Assembly: GCF_965638725.1 (NCBI RefSeq)
Contig: NC_134949.1
Coordinates: 15,250,951 to 15,314,950, forward strand
Direction: 5' to 3'
Source of the DNA: Aptenodytes patagonicus
Lineage: Eukaryota > Chordata > Aves > Sphenisciformes > Spheniscidae
DNA length: 64,000 nt
In this document: positions 34,291 through 46,400 of the stretch, piece by piece
How the letters are laid out: the number at the start of each line of letters is the position of its first letter
Position numbering within the stretch: the first letter of the stretch is position 1
Translations under genes and position numbers: made by a program
The notes under the pieces: generated by a model
What the model was told of the DNA's origin: nothing
Database searches by the model: none
The model's input: only the letters and a program-made list of their open reading frames with translations

Positions 34291-37200
34291 CAAAAGTTTG
34301 TAGGAGCGACTTCATTTTGTGACTTTTGGCCAGGCCACTGTTGACATTATTTATGGCATCATAGCAGGGCACTTATGCCTGGGGAAGGGTCAGGGCCCCG
34401 CTGCAGTGGGTGAACGCAAGGTGTGTGCCCGTGCCCAGGAAAGGTTACCCACTAAATTGCCTAGGCAGAAAATTGGGCGCGAGGGGCATGTCTTTGGATG
34501 GGATGGCAGGTCAGAGAGGTTCAGTACCAAAGCTCATGCACAGTGAAGTCACAGAGAGTGTTTGTGGTCAACAGCGCAGCTGAAAGGCCTAGGTTCATGC
34601 CAGCTAATGTAGTCATCACAGTTAGATATACACCTCCAAAGGCTGATTTAAATGCCCCTCCATGGGCTGAATCTGGACTTGTGTTCAATTTCCTGGCAAG
34701 TTACAGTGCCAGAAATTGCACATGTATCTCCCCAAGTGCATCAAACACAAGACCTTCCCTTCTCCCTGACTGCAGGACCTGTGACAGATTTGCTTATCTC
34801 AGAAATCCACAGTATGTCAACAGACATAATTTGTTTAAATGGGATTATCAGACTAACTCAGATTGAAACAGCTGGTTTTTTCCCCAATCACTAGCGAAGA
34901 GAATCCTTGCTTTTTGTACTCCTCCTTTCATGGAATTAAGGCTGGATAACAGGGTAATGCCAAGTCCCTTTGAAATGACTGCCAACACAAACACTGCCAC
35001 CATTGCACATGCACCCTGTGTGCTCAACATAAGATCCTTTCTGGACCTCCAGTGTTCTTGGCTCTGCACTTTTCATCCCTTAACTACATGGAACCCTAAA
35101 ATATTTTTTTTTTCCTGTGCATGCATTACATAAATAATGATTTTTTTAATTAAGGATGGCTTGTACAGTCCATTGGCCTCCACACATTTTATCTGCCGTA
35201 AGTTTCAGTGAGGTTAATTCATGGTACTTACCTCACTGGTACTGGAGCATCTTGCAAGCTAAATCTGGGATTTCAGATCAATCAACTTTTGACATGCCTT
35301 CACTCTTGGCAGACGGACACTGTCCTGAGTATCTTGCTGTTTATCTAAGTGACACTGAGAGAGTTAACTCAGCCAACACTGTTCTTTCCTGAGCTATTAA
35401 CACAGGCAGCTCATGAATTGAGCATGTCACAGTCAAGCCATGGTCTTCTGGGCTGTTTCCCCTCAATAGCACCCTCCTGGATGCAAACACTCAATTCGGA
35501 AACTCCCAGCAACACCTTTTCAAAGGTCCCTTTCATCTACAACTATTGTGATGCCATTTACTTGAAACAGAGGCAAAAATAAGGAAAAAGATGAACCAAA
35601 GTGTGGTTCCCACCTCCAGTGCTCAGCCTGTCAAGATACAGGAGTATATTACACTCTTCTGAGTTGACTTTTTGATGGGATGAAAGTCTGAGAAGCCCCA
35701 TCCTCTGCGCAGGTGCTGATACCCAAGGGACCATGCAGCCTTGTGCCGGCAGGTTGCCCTTCCTGAGGGCCAGCTCTGCGGCACTGATCCCAGTACTCAC
35801 CATCCTCGTTCTTAAGCACTCGCTTCCCACCACATCTGCAGCCACTCCTCTGGCACAGGCCCTGCAGTGCCTGCTATCCCAGTGCCAGCAACTTCTGTGC
35901 CTAAACCAATTTCTGCTATGTAGCCTTCTGTGGTCCATCAGGGGAATCGCCTCTTCTTGAGGGATTTTCAAAACTCTGCCTTCAAAGTCACTCATTCATT
36001 TGGGTTTGTTACACATCCCTAATATCAATAATTCGTCCATGGAGGGAGGGCATTCCTGATGAAATGGCCTTCCCTAGAAGAAAGTGTCCTCCTGTCCTCT
36101 TTCTCTGGGCATAGCAGGGATTTGCCTTCCATGCATCTATTTTCTTCTCTTTAATGGAATCCAGGAAGAGTCCAAGGACAATCTGGAGTATTCTAGATCC
36201 TCTGAGACCAGAGAGGGAATACCCTCCTAGTATCCACCCATGTGTTCCGCATCTGTATATCATTATTCTTGTCAACCTACCAGACACTTTTGGCGTACTG
36301 TTGTACTTTGGAAAGACTGCAGCATCTGGTCTATCCAGTACTAGGTCACCCTCTTCAAGGAGGAAAATCACACCATCTCAGCCAAAGCATTTTGTTATTG
36401 GAGGCACATGGAAAAAGACTGGGAAAGAACATCAGCTTCCCAGGGAAGAGCAATTGCTCCCTGCTGGGATGAAACACAAGGCTCCTGCATGTCTGCCTCA
36501 TTATGTGAATTTAGGAAGACTTCCCATAGCTTCTGAAATGCATCAAAGAGACTCTGAATGTTGTTCAAGAGATGAATATTGTGGGCTATGTCTGTTCAGT
36601 AGCTGATAGACAACCAGACGAACAACTATAAAGAGATCCAACTCCATGCCCTGCCTGTTTTCAGCCACATAGCTGTATGCAGGCAAGCTGGCCTAACAAA
36701 GCCTGGAGGTACGTCAGTCTGACCAATGTACTTGGGATGACGGTGTCCTACACGCTCTGGAAGGCATGATCTGGCCATCTGCCACATTTTAACTGCAAAA
36801 ATAAGAGACATATATAAAAAGTTTCTATCACACCTATTTAGCTGATACCTGAGGTGGCATGACTCCAGCTGATTCAGGGTGCAGAAACAGACACCGCTAC
36901 GTTCCCTTTGGGCTTTGGGGTGCAGAACTTCAGATCAAGAGAGAATAAGGCACAGCTTACTTTCCTGGACACAGGGAGCATGTGAAGAGCAGCAGTTACT
37001 GCCTTCCACAAGGGACGAGGATAGTCCCACCCAAACTGGGCTCAGGTACCATGTCCTCCCCTGCTGAACAGCTCAGGCTTCATGCTGCAAAATGGAAAAG
37101 ACAAAAGAGGATTCACAAAAGTTTACTGGAGAGCCCTGGCTTTCCACTGCAGGCAGGAAAGTATGGGGACATGCATTTTATAGGTAATGTAATATTTGTG

Positions 37201-40200
37201 ATGGTAACTCAAGGAATCCTAAAATACATGGGATGTCTGGCAATACCAGCTGTTTTATCTGGGTGATGCTCCCATGTTTGTCTTTAACCATCCCTAGCAG
37301 ACATAGACAATGGAGGACCATCTATACAGACCAGACTGCCACGTGATGAAGCACTAATATCCACAGCATAATGCTGCCCTCATTTTGTGTGTAATGGATT
37401 GACACTTCCCATCCTACTGGTTCCCAGCTTTTCTTAGCTTTTAATTTCTAGGAAGCAAGTATACAAAGTTTCAGGTCTGAATCTGGCTTTTTACTCATTG
37501 TGATTGTGCTGGCTGGCTGTCAAGGCTTTGATTTGTCTGTAAAGACAGAAGCTCTATATTCCAGTGTGAGGATAGGTGTTTATTTAGCAAAGCTACCATT
37601 ACGATGAGGTACTGTCTCCTGCATATGAAGTGCTGTCACAGATGCAACCCCAGCACCCAGGCGGGATCCCCAGCCTCCTCCTGAAAGAAAGAGAACTGCC
37701 CACAGGCTCTCCATACAAGGAATTCAGCACTTTGGAATGAAATCCTCTTATTCAGTTCAAAAAAACCCCAAATGTGGTGATCTTCTGGGCACTCTGCTAA
37801 GGCCACCTGTTAAAGCTGTTGGAGAAGGTTAAGGGTATGTTTCCAGAAAAGATCAGGCTGGGAAAGAGCTTTCTTTGTAGGTGCTTCTGTATTCAGCTAA
37901 ACTCTGTGGAGCAAATATATTCTTACTTGAATGTCTTTTTAGTACTACAAGTATGACAGCAGATCAATTAGCCCGCAGGGTGCCCGGAACTCTGGTAAGA
38001 AGCACTTTCATGTGTAAAGGATATGTTACTTCAATATACAGAGAGAGGCAATGAGGTAGTTTAAAGGGAAGGCATTTTACATTACTTATTTACAACAACA
38101 AAAATACAGAAATCCTCTGATAAAAGTCTACCCTTACATAACTCCTATGCAATGCAAATATATTTACCTCCTCACAGACAGGAAGATGCACCACCATGCA
38201 CGCATACAGCTGAGCAAATTTTCAAAGATTAAGAGTAATAAATATCAGGACAGGAAGATAACACAGCAACACAGTTCAGAGAGCTTGTCTGTGTAATGTA
38301 GGCTCTGGGCAGCAAATTAGACTCATTATTTGCAGTGTCAGAAACTTTCAGAGACTGAGGAAATCCTATCCGTATCTTATATTTAGGAGTACTTAATATA
38401 ATGCTATTAGACTAGAGGCCTTGTAGGAAGTGTGAACTCCTTTTCTTTACATTTCTCTTTCTGACCTGTTTCGTTTCCTCTGTCAAGTCCCAACACCACA
38501 AGATGATGCAATATTGCATCACCACCTAATACTGAGACCTCTGACAGCATCCACAAAAACTTGTAAGTTTCCTCACCTCTTATGAATAACCAGTGGTCTT
38601 AAAGATCTGCTTACACACACTCTGCTACCACGAGGAGTACATGTCTCTCTGATAAACTCATACACATATGAACAGACAAAAATAGGTATTCAAGCCACTA
38701 AGAGGTATTATGTGAGTTTTATATCTCAGCTGATGTGTGTACGTATGTGGTATGGAGGAAACAGCTTGCACTCCCACCCCTGTGCTTTAAATACCTATTC
38801 TGAAGTATAAGAGCCTAAATCAGTAAAATGGGAGACAAAGCTTTCAGCAGATGTATCTCAGAAGGCTTCTGAACACCTGCTGTTTCCTGTTTTGAAAGCT
38901 TTAGATGTTTGAAGTGAGCGATTTTGTGCAGAAGCTTCATCACCAGGAGCACCAACCTAGCAGGAGAAAAGGAAAGAGTGAGTATTTCTTGGAGGAGAAG
39001 GGACTAGAGATAGGCAAGACTCTTCTTTTCCTTGTTTGAGCTTTCCTGACTCTGCTTTGCCTACAGAGGTTCACAGAGGTCATTCTGGATCAGGCCACAA
39101 GGCTACTTTCATGCCCAGCAGATCTTAAAAGATTCCCCTGGATGCCTCTCCCTGGGAACCCAAGCTCACATAGCAGTCATCTTACAGAGGATTTTACTGC
39201 CCACTGGCATCCCTTCAGAGGGATGCAGCAAGAGCCCAGCCTTAATTTGCTCTTCTTCTGGAAACCCCCACCACTCCCCCAGGGCCTTCTACTGCTTCCC
39301 CAAGCAATGACCCAGAACAGGCATAAAAAGAGATGGGCTGCCTTTCCCATGAAATAAAGAATGAATGGAGAACAGATCTGCAGGCAACACTTAGCTATCA
39401 GTTATATCCATTACACGAGCAGCCACCATACCTAGAACGTGATGCAAAAGCCAAACTAAAATCCAGCTCACTCCTCCTCTGCTTGTTGGCAAATTATAGC
39501 AAGAAGAAAAACTTGGGTTTGATACCAAAGTTACCATATGATCGTGCATATGGACAAAGCAACTGCAATGATGTTAACACAACTGATTGCATATTTACAT
39601 GATCAGTTTTCAGAGCAGAGCTGTAAAATAAAGGGATTCTGTCAATTTACTTTAAATCCTGCATTGAATGCATCATAAAGTGCTTACAACCCAATTAGAA
39701 AAATCCAACGTAGAAATTCTGCAAGAAAGGAAAAAGCTACCTAGCATTCCATCAGGAAGCACAATGTATCCCACAATGGTTTTTTTCAGTTTTCTTTACG
39801 TAAGGAAGCAATTACAAAACTGAATGTAGCTATTGCTGGGATTAGGCAAGCAGGCTCTGGCTTTGTTGGTACAAGACCTACAAAGCTTCTGCATTTAATT
39901 TTTTCCTCTGCTGGCAATAAAGAAAATAAAAAACAACCCAAACTATTAGATACTATTTCCTAAATTGCAATGAACCCAGTCTGTCAATGACAACAGAACA
40001 TTTACATCTAGTTCCAACATATGTCAGTATATAAAGTTGTTCCTGAGCATTTAATGTGGCTGTTATTCTTTATGGCAGTTCTCCATGAAACAACATAAAA
40101 ACTTATGTTTGAGTGTGCAGAGGACACAAAAGAGACCATCTCGCATTTTTCCAACTGCCAAAACTCCCATTTAAGATCATGACAGCAATTCCTTGTCATA

Positions 40201-41869
40201 TTTTTATTACAGCTGAAAGATAAAGAAAATAATTGCATTTTGACTGCACCCCACAAGATTATATTAGCAAAATGATTGCTTCTTTGCATGACTAATTTTG
40301 ATTAAATCAGCTTCATTTAAATACCAAATTGTGTTCTTCACCTTCCTTCATTAAGCTATGGTATTCTTGACTGTTTTAAAGTTCCATTTTTTGTATGGTA
40401 AAATGTGCATTTCAATTTATTGTACAGGCTGTTCTTGACTGAAAAAAAAGACCAACAGATAATTTAAGGGAAAGGGTTTAAGTCACATTTGGAAATCAAC
40501 AGGAATAAAATAATGTTAAAATGTGTATTTCCAAAGAATATACAACCTATAAGGAGAGTATCCTTGGCAATAGGAAAGTTTGTATTACTTGATTTGCCAC
40601 AAAAGGCAATAAAGAAAACTGTGCTGTATGTAGAGGAGCTGAAGATTAACTGCAAAAATCTAGTATTTTACTAACTTACTAAATTCTGAACAAAGATTTT
40701 CAGTTTACCTCCTTTTCTCAAATATAATACATAAAATAATTTATTCTTTCATTGCAAATAACATTATGCTGACTTATAGCTGTTTAAAAAATATTTTATA
40801 CAATTCTGGCTGAAGTCAACATGAAACATGTCATTTGCTCCAGCTGTAAATTATTCCCTCTATAACTGTCTTTTGACAAAGGACAGTCTTTTTTCTTCAG
40901 CTGCCTAAATCTCCGTATGTTTGTGCATCCCCAAATAAAGTCCACAGATTTTACCAGGATTAGTCACCAAACTGGCTACGCTTGTGTTCCTGGAGTGATC
41001 TATCTGGGGATCCAGCCAACAACAAAAAAGGCTTCAGATTTTGGTAAGGTTTTTTAATCTCTTTTAAAGTATTCAGTAATACATGTACTGTGCAAAGCTG
41101 AACTTCTCTGACTGATATTACCCATTGTATCAGGCAAAACCAAGCACGAAGTGACTGAGTCTTCACCGTGTTTCCCCTGTGCTGCACACACATCACGTGA
41201 AGGTTGTTAAAGGTTTTTACTTTGCTTTCATCTTTGTAAAAACGGGAACTTGAGGCCAGAATAGAGTTATGATTTCTTATAGCCACAGTTCAGTGTAATG
41301 TATATTCATTTTGAAACTCCATGTTTATACAATAGTTTCTCAATTACTTTCTACTTCAGGCTGGTATTACGATTCTTAATGTTGTCATGCAAATGATTTT
41401 TTAAGTTAAAGGAACCCTACTGCTATAATGACAATTATCCGACTTTTTATAATAGCATCTGTATGCATAACATACTACTTATTTCTTTCTGATGTTTTCT
41501 TTCTATGGAAGTTAATATGTACCTAGAAAAATCAAATTCCTTTTTATAGTCTTTGTGGCAACCTATGATCTTGTAAAGCGCTCCCTGAAGATACGTGTCA
41601 GCATGGCTTTCAGGGTGAGCGTGTGGGCTCTGTGCCGTACAGGGTTCACCTGTGAATCTCATTGCAAGATCAGGGTCAAAAAAGGTCTCGGCATAATCAT
41701 GGAAAGAGTTTTGATGTTCATTCCAAAAAGGAGCTGTGGAGATACAAACACTCAGCTCCGTTCAGAGCCAAACAGCCAGCAGCCAGGGTGGGGAAAGAGC
41801 GGTGAGGGGGAATTGTTTGTTTGTTTGAATTGGATGTGAATGGTTATGCCTGAGCTGCATTTGGAGTCC
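34291..41869. other. Intergenic, no recognised gene
   Basis: AT-rich sequence upstream of PIK3CG. No frame, RNA gene or named repeat could be supported. Enhancers for PIK3CG could lie here but cannot be seen from sequence alone. Confidence 0.5.
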
Positions 41870-42290
41870 TGGCACCGTAAAGCCGATGAATTAATCCTCC
41901 TGCTGTGGGCAGCCTTGGCAAGGCCTTAGCTGGAGTAGTACTATGTCCAGTTTTGAGCAGTGCCTTTCAAAAACAACGTGGCCCATTTGGCAAGAGCCCG
42001 GAGGCGAGCTACAGGAAATTGCAGGAGGTCTAAGGAACATGACCTAGAAGGAGAGAGGCACGGCTGCCCAGTCTGGAGATGGGAAAATAGTAGGAAAACA
42101 AGAATACAGCACCTTTGAACAAAAAGTAGCTGCAAAAAAACGGAGTAAGACAAGTAAGAGGCTAAACTTGTAGGAGCAGACATTAAGACAGCATGAAAAT
42201 CTTTCAGAAGGCGGCCACTGTGCGCTAGAGCAGATTGCCATCACCAGGGGTTTTTGAGGACAGCTTAGACAAACTAACTCTGTCCTCTGC
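41870..42290 (+). mobile_element. Ancient CR1 LINE remnant
   Basis: A decayed CR1 ORF2 end. GGAGTAGTACTATGTCCAG corresponds to the LEYCVQ block, and AGGTCTAAGGAACATGACCT to the GLE-MTYEER block. CAGTCTGGAGATGGGAAAA corresponds to the SLEKRR block, and GGGTTTTTGAGGACAGCTTAGACAAA to the C-terminal tail. Many indels are present. Confidence 0.65.
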
Positions 42291-42879
42291 TTAGCGCGTG
42301 GGGCTGGCCGGGCAGCCCCAGCTCTGGCTGCTGGCACCGCCGCGGTGGTGGCTGCTCAGCAGAAGCCTGCCGCCGGGCACGCCAGCGTCGGGGGCCCCTG
42401 GGCAACGAACACCTCGTGAAGCTGCTTCCAGGGAGGTTTTCCTGCCTGTACTGACACCAGAACAGGTCCTGCCTGCCTTGTGCTGGTGATTAAACCACAC
42501 TAAGGCTGTGGTGCTTTACCCTAATAGTGGATATATCCCCACTCCGGCTGATGTGGCCGTACCGGGCCAGCGGGTCCCGGACCGCGGCAGGGCTGCCCGC
42601 CGCCTCCAGGCGGCAAGGCCGGGCACCGCGTTCCGCAGACCCGCGCAGCGTCCCGATCCAGCGCCAGCCCCTTCCCCGGACCCCCGCCTCGCTCGGGGTA
42701 AGGGGTCCGGCCCCGACGCCCGGCTCGGCGGGCCGCGGCGGGGGCCGGGCGCAGCGGCGGGGGCCGGGGCCGGGCGCCCCGGCAGGGCCGGGCGGCGGCG
42801 ATCGAGCGGGGCGGGGAGGCCCCACAGCCGGTTCCCTCTTTGCCCGGCGTGTGATTGGCGGCAGCTCCGGAGCTGCCTA

Positions 42880-42978
42880 CCGCCGGCCATGGAGCCTCCC
42901 CTCCGGCCCCCGGCCCGCTCCGCTTCCTGCTGAGGAAAAACACCTGTCTGGAGCCGGGGCCGCGGCCGCGCCGCTGCG
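42880..42978 (+). other. PIK3CG: PIK3CG noncoding exon 1 (3' part)
   Basis: CTGCG|GTGAGTAGC at the boundary after 42978 is an excellent splice donor inside the CpG island. It is the best candidate for joining to the acceptor before the start codon 6.3 kb downstream. Known PIK3CG genes have a noncoding first exon. The 5' limit is a guess. A short upstream frame (ATG at 42889, 14 codons) lies within it. Confidence 0.5.
42889..42933 (+). other. Upstream ORF in PIK3CG 5' leader
   Basis: ATG in a strong context (GCCATGG) opens a 14-codon frame that ends with TGA before the splice donor. If transcription starts upstream of it, it could reduce PIK3CG translation. This depends on the unmapped start site. 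Confidence 0.4.
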
Positions 42979-43430
42979 GTGAGTAGCTCCGTCCCGGGGG
43001 CCGGCGGCGGTCGCCGGCGGACCCTGCCCCAGGCCGGCGCTGCCCGGCCGTGCCCGAGGCCCGGGCTCGCAGGTGGCGGCGGGGGCGCAGGGCCAGGGCG
43101 GCGCGGCCCGGCTCCCCGCGGTGGCGGTGGAGAGACCGGCCGGCGCGCCCGCGGCTGGCTGGCCGCGGTCCCCGGCTGCCCCGCCGGGCTAGGCGCGGCG
43201 AGGTTTGCCCTCATGCGGCCACGACTCCGCTGCTGCTCCCGCGGACGCTGCGGGGCGGCCCGGCCCCGACCGCCATCTCGGGGCGGCGGGCGGGCAGGGC
43301 GGGCGCGGCCTCGGGGCCCGGCCGGTGGGCCGGGTGAGGGAAGCAGCCTCGGCCCGCTGCTCCCCGTCGCGTCGCGCCTCCCGGGCCTGGCGCAGGCGAA
43401 GCGCTTCGCCTAGAGCCCCCTTCCAGCAGG

Positions 43431-46400
43431 GCATGTGTGACTGACCGGAGTCAGCACTGCAGTCTGAGTGCTGACTGACTCTCAGCCTCAGCTGAGAGGC
43501 TGAGCGCCCCGTACGCTGCCCGGTCCTTCGCTGCTCGCGGCCTTGGTCCCGGCTTACATCGTGGCCCAAACAAGAATTACAGGTTTGATGCAAAACCTGT
43601 TGACGAAACTATTAGTATGTTGAACAATGCAAAGTGAAGTATCACACTAGACAGTGTTAGCAGTTCCCTCTGGTCTTGAGATCTATGAGTCAGCTCTGCT
43701 ACAACACAGCTTTTAAACAATAAATAACTGTATTTCCTCATCCAACAAATAATAACCTCCTGTGTCTATCTGGTACATGTAGACCATAAAACCTTTCCCC
43801 ACCACAAATCGTCTGAAATAATAGCTGAGGGCATTCGGGAGTTGGTTGTCGGTGTAGATTAGATCATGCCGTTAACGATCAGTATTTGCAAACCGGGCAC
43901 AAGTTGAAAGGACAGGCACTATCCAAATAGCTCGTGTGTCCCTGCAGGAGCCATAGCTTCGATCTCTGTGTTTTCAAACTCCATGAAGTGTTGGTTTGAA
44001 GGTAGATCACCTGTAACTTGTATAACTCCAGTTAACTAGAACTTTGCCAAAATTCTTACCTAAGTTTTTGCAACCAGCTAGCAGTTACTATTTGTTCCAG
44101 AAGCACCCCCAAATAGATAACTTGTGTAGAAACCAAAATATGCAAAGGTCTGTAGTGAAGGCAGTGGGGTCCTGAAAATACTACAGCTATACTAGCAGTC
44201 TGATTGACTCAACAACCTCCAGACTGAGATGTTGAGCTGTATCTGCTGATTAGTATACTTTTTGATGAAGCATGTGACTATATTATCTGTGAAGTTTACT
44301 TGCTAGTGGGAACCTGCACTGATTTAATTCCTGTGAGAGCTAGTAGTTGCTAGAGGATTTGACAAAAGAACTGAGGAAAGTGGTTTTTGTTGTTGTGTTC
44401 ATGCTTAACATGGCCTGCATAGCTCAGCACTGGATCGTCATAGATGTAGGGAAGATATATTGTACTCCTGTCCAGCAAATGCAAAGCGGTCTCCTGCTAC
44501 AGAACAGTGCTGGCAAGCATATGTGGTATGCTGCTTGGAAGACTTTGGGTCATGTCATGGTAGTTTTGGGGGGGGTTTTAGTTTATCTTTAAAGTTAACT
44601 TTATCTGAAACTCAATGTAAACAGATTTTTATTATATTTGCATAATGTGTGCATGAGGTAGTTCTTACTCTGATAGAGAGTGCCTATTTTCTTGCAGGTT
44701 ATGTTGTCTGGGAAGGAGTTCACACTAAAGTGAAAAGAATAATTTTAAAATAAGGTTTTTCACATGGTGGATTAAACCAGAAACAGGAACTAATATAGAA
44801 TAAGCATGAAAATAACTGGTGAAGAATAAGTAACTGGTAAAACTCTAACACAGTTCTAACAAAGCAGTGGTTTGACAGATATCTTGAATTTTTTGTAGCA
44901 GAATATATGAAGTAATTCATGATAATACCACATTGTCTTTTTAAGGCACCTTTCAGCCAATGTTTTCAAATCATTTAACAAGTTTACTCATGAATTTATC
45001 TCCTAATCCTGCTGTGAATTATGTTTCAGTCTCAGTTATCCTAAACTGTGCTGGCCCCATTTCCTTCCCTTCTCTTCCCTCCCCTGTTCTACCACTCCTG
45101 CAAGTGATGAGTCAGATCGAGGAACTGATCCAGCTGAAAATTAACCAAATTTTTTTGTTGTTCTTGTTATGATCAGTTTACTGACCTGAGCGATGAGATA
45201 GGAACATGACTGGAGACAAAGGCGAGCCTGTCTGCTTGTCTTAGTTACCCTTTATAGGACTACCTCCTCCTGCTCCTTTGCACCCCATCAGGATTCGTGG
45301 ACCGGTGGTAGGACAGTTCTCCTAATACAGGGAAATTCGGGGTTGATGAGGCTCATTAGAATTAGAAATTTAAAAAAAGTGATTTTTTTTTTTTATTTTT
45401 TTGTGGTGTGGTCGCAGTAGGCATATAGAAACGTCAATATTCTCCATTATAAACATCAAAGTTTTCTGATGCATACGCATGAGGAAATATGGTTTTGCCA
45501 TGCCTACACATGGATTAGCAGAAAATAGATACAATTTGGTGTCACCCTAAGAATGGGGACGCTTTTGTGTCTCATTGCAGAGACAGATTAGAGACAGTCA
45601 TCGCTCCAAGAACTGGCTTCTGAAGCTGATGAAAAGGGGTCAGAGCTGAACTGGAGATGGAGAGTGGACTGGACTAGGTACGACAGGTCACAGCCCAAAT
45701 GAATGTGGGAAAAGAAACAGTCTTGTATGGGCAGTTACACAAGTGTCATGCATTGTGCATTGTATCTGATGCAGTTTGGGGGGAATATCTGAACCTTTCA
45801 CAATATTGCTCTACCTGTCTTTTTAAGTGCATGAGAGTGTCAAACATTTACATTCATTGAGCAGTGTACAGGGTAGTTCTCTGCTGCATGAGGTAGAGAT
45901 GCTGCCTTTGACAGTCTTGATGGTCTTGATTGATGGAGTAGTGCTAGAATAGCTTAGCAGGAGATGGAATATTTGTGTGTATATGTGTTTGAAAAATTAA
46001 TCTTTAAGTGCATAGCACATGGCAGCAAAATGAGGACATTTTAAAACAGCATGCTTCCTTAGGTCTGGCAAAACCCAATGAAACCAAAATGAATCCAGGT
46101 TTACTTAACAGGGTCAGCACAACGACTTTTAGAACGAGGGATATTTGCTAAAAATCTTTGTAGCCTGTTGGCATGAAAAAACCCTTACTGCTAGTTGCTT
46201 ATGTTTAAATGAAGAAAAATACGCGACTATATTTCATGTTTTAGAAATTATACTTCAAAAGACAGACTCTGCAAAAACATTGCAAAGTCAAGCTTTCCAA
46301 AGTCAGGGAATTTCAAAACATAGGTTTTGCCAAACACATTTTCCCCTTCAGCATTGCTCCTCTTCTTTTCCTACACCTCCAGCTCCTTTTCCTTTTTATG

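Larger units (their letters stand above)
42290..43430 (+). promoter_or_regulatory. PIK3CG CpG-island promoter
   Basis: A strong CpG island contains the likely first exon. ATTGG at 42854-42858 is a reverse-orientation CCAAT box about 120 bp before the first splice donor. A CTTCCTG ETS-type motif (candidate PU.1/ETS site, fitting a blood-cell gene) lies just before the donor. The transcription start is not determined. Confidence 0.6.

Noticed and set aside
42508..43413. Long frames in the PIK3CG CpG island
   Set aside because: They overlap each other on both strands, are GC-driven and have no recognisable motif. The island is better explained as promoter and noncoding exon 1.
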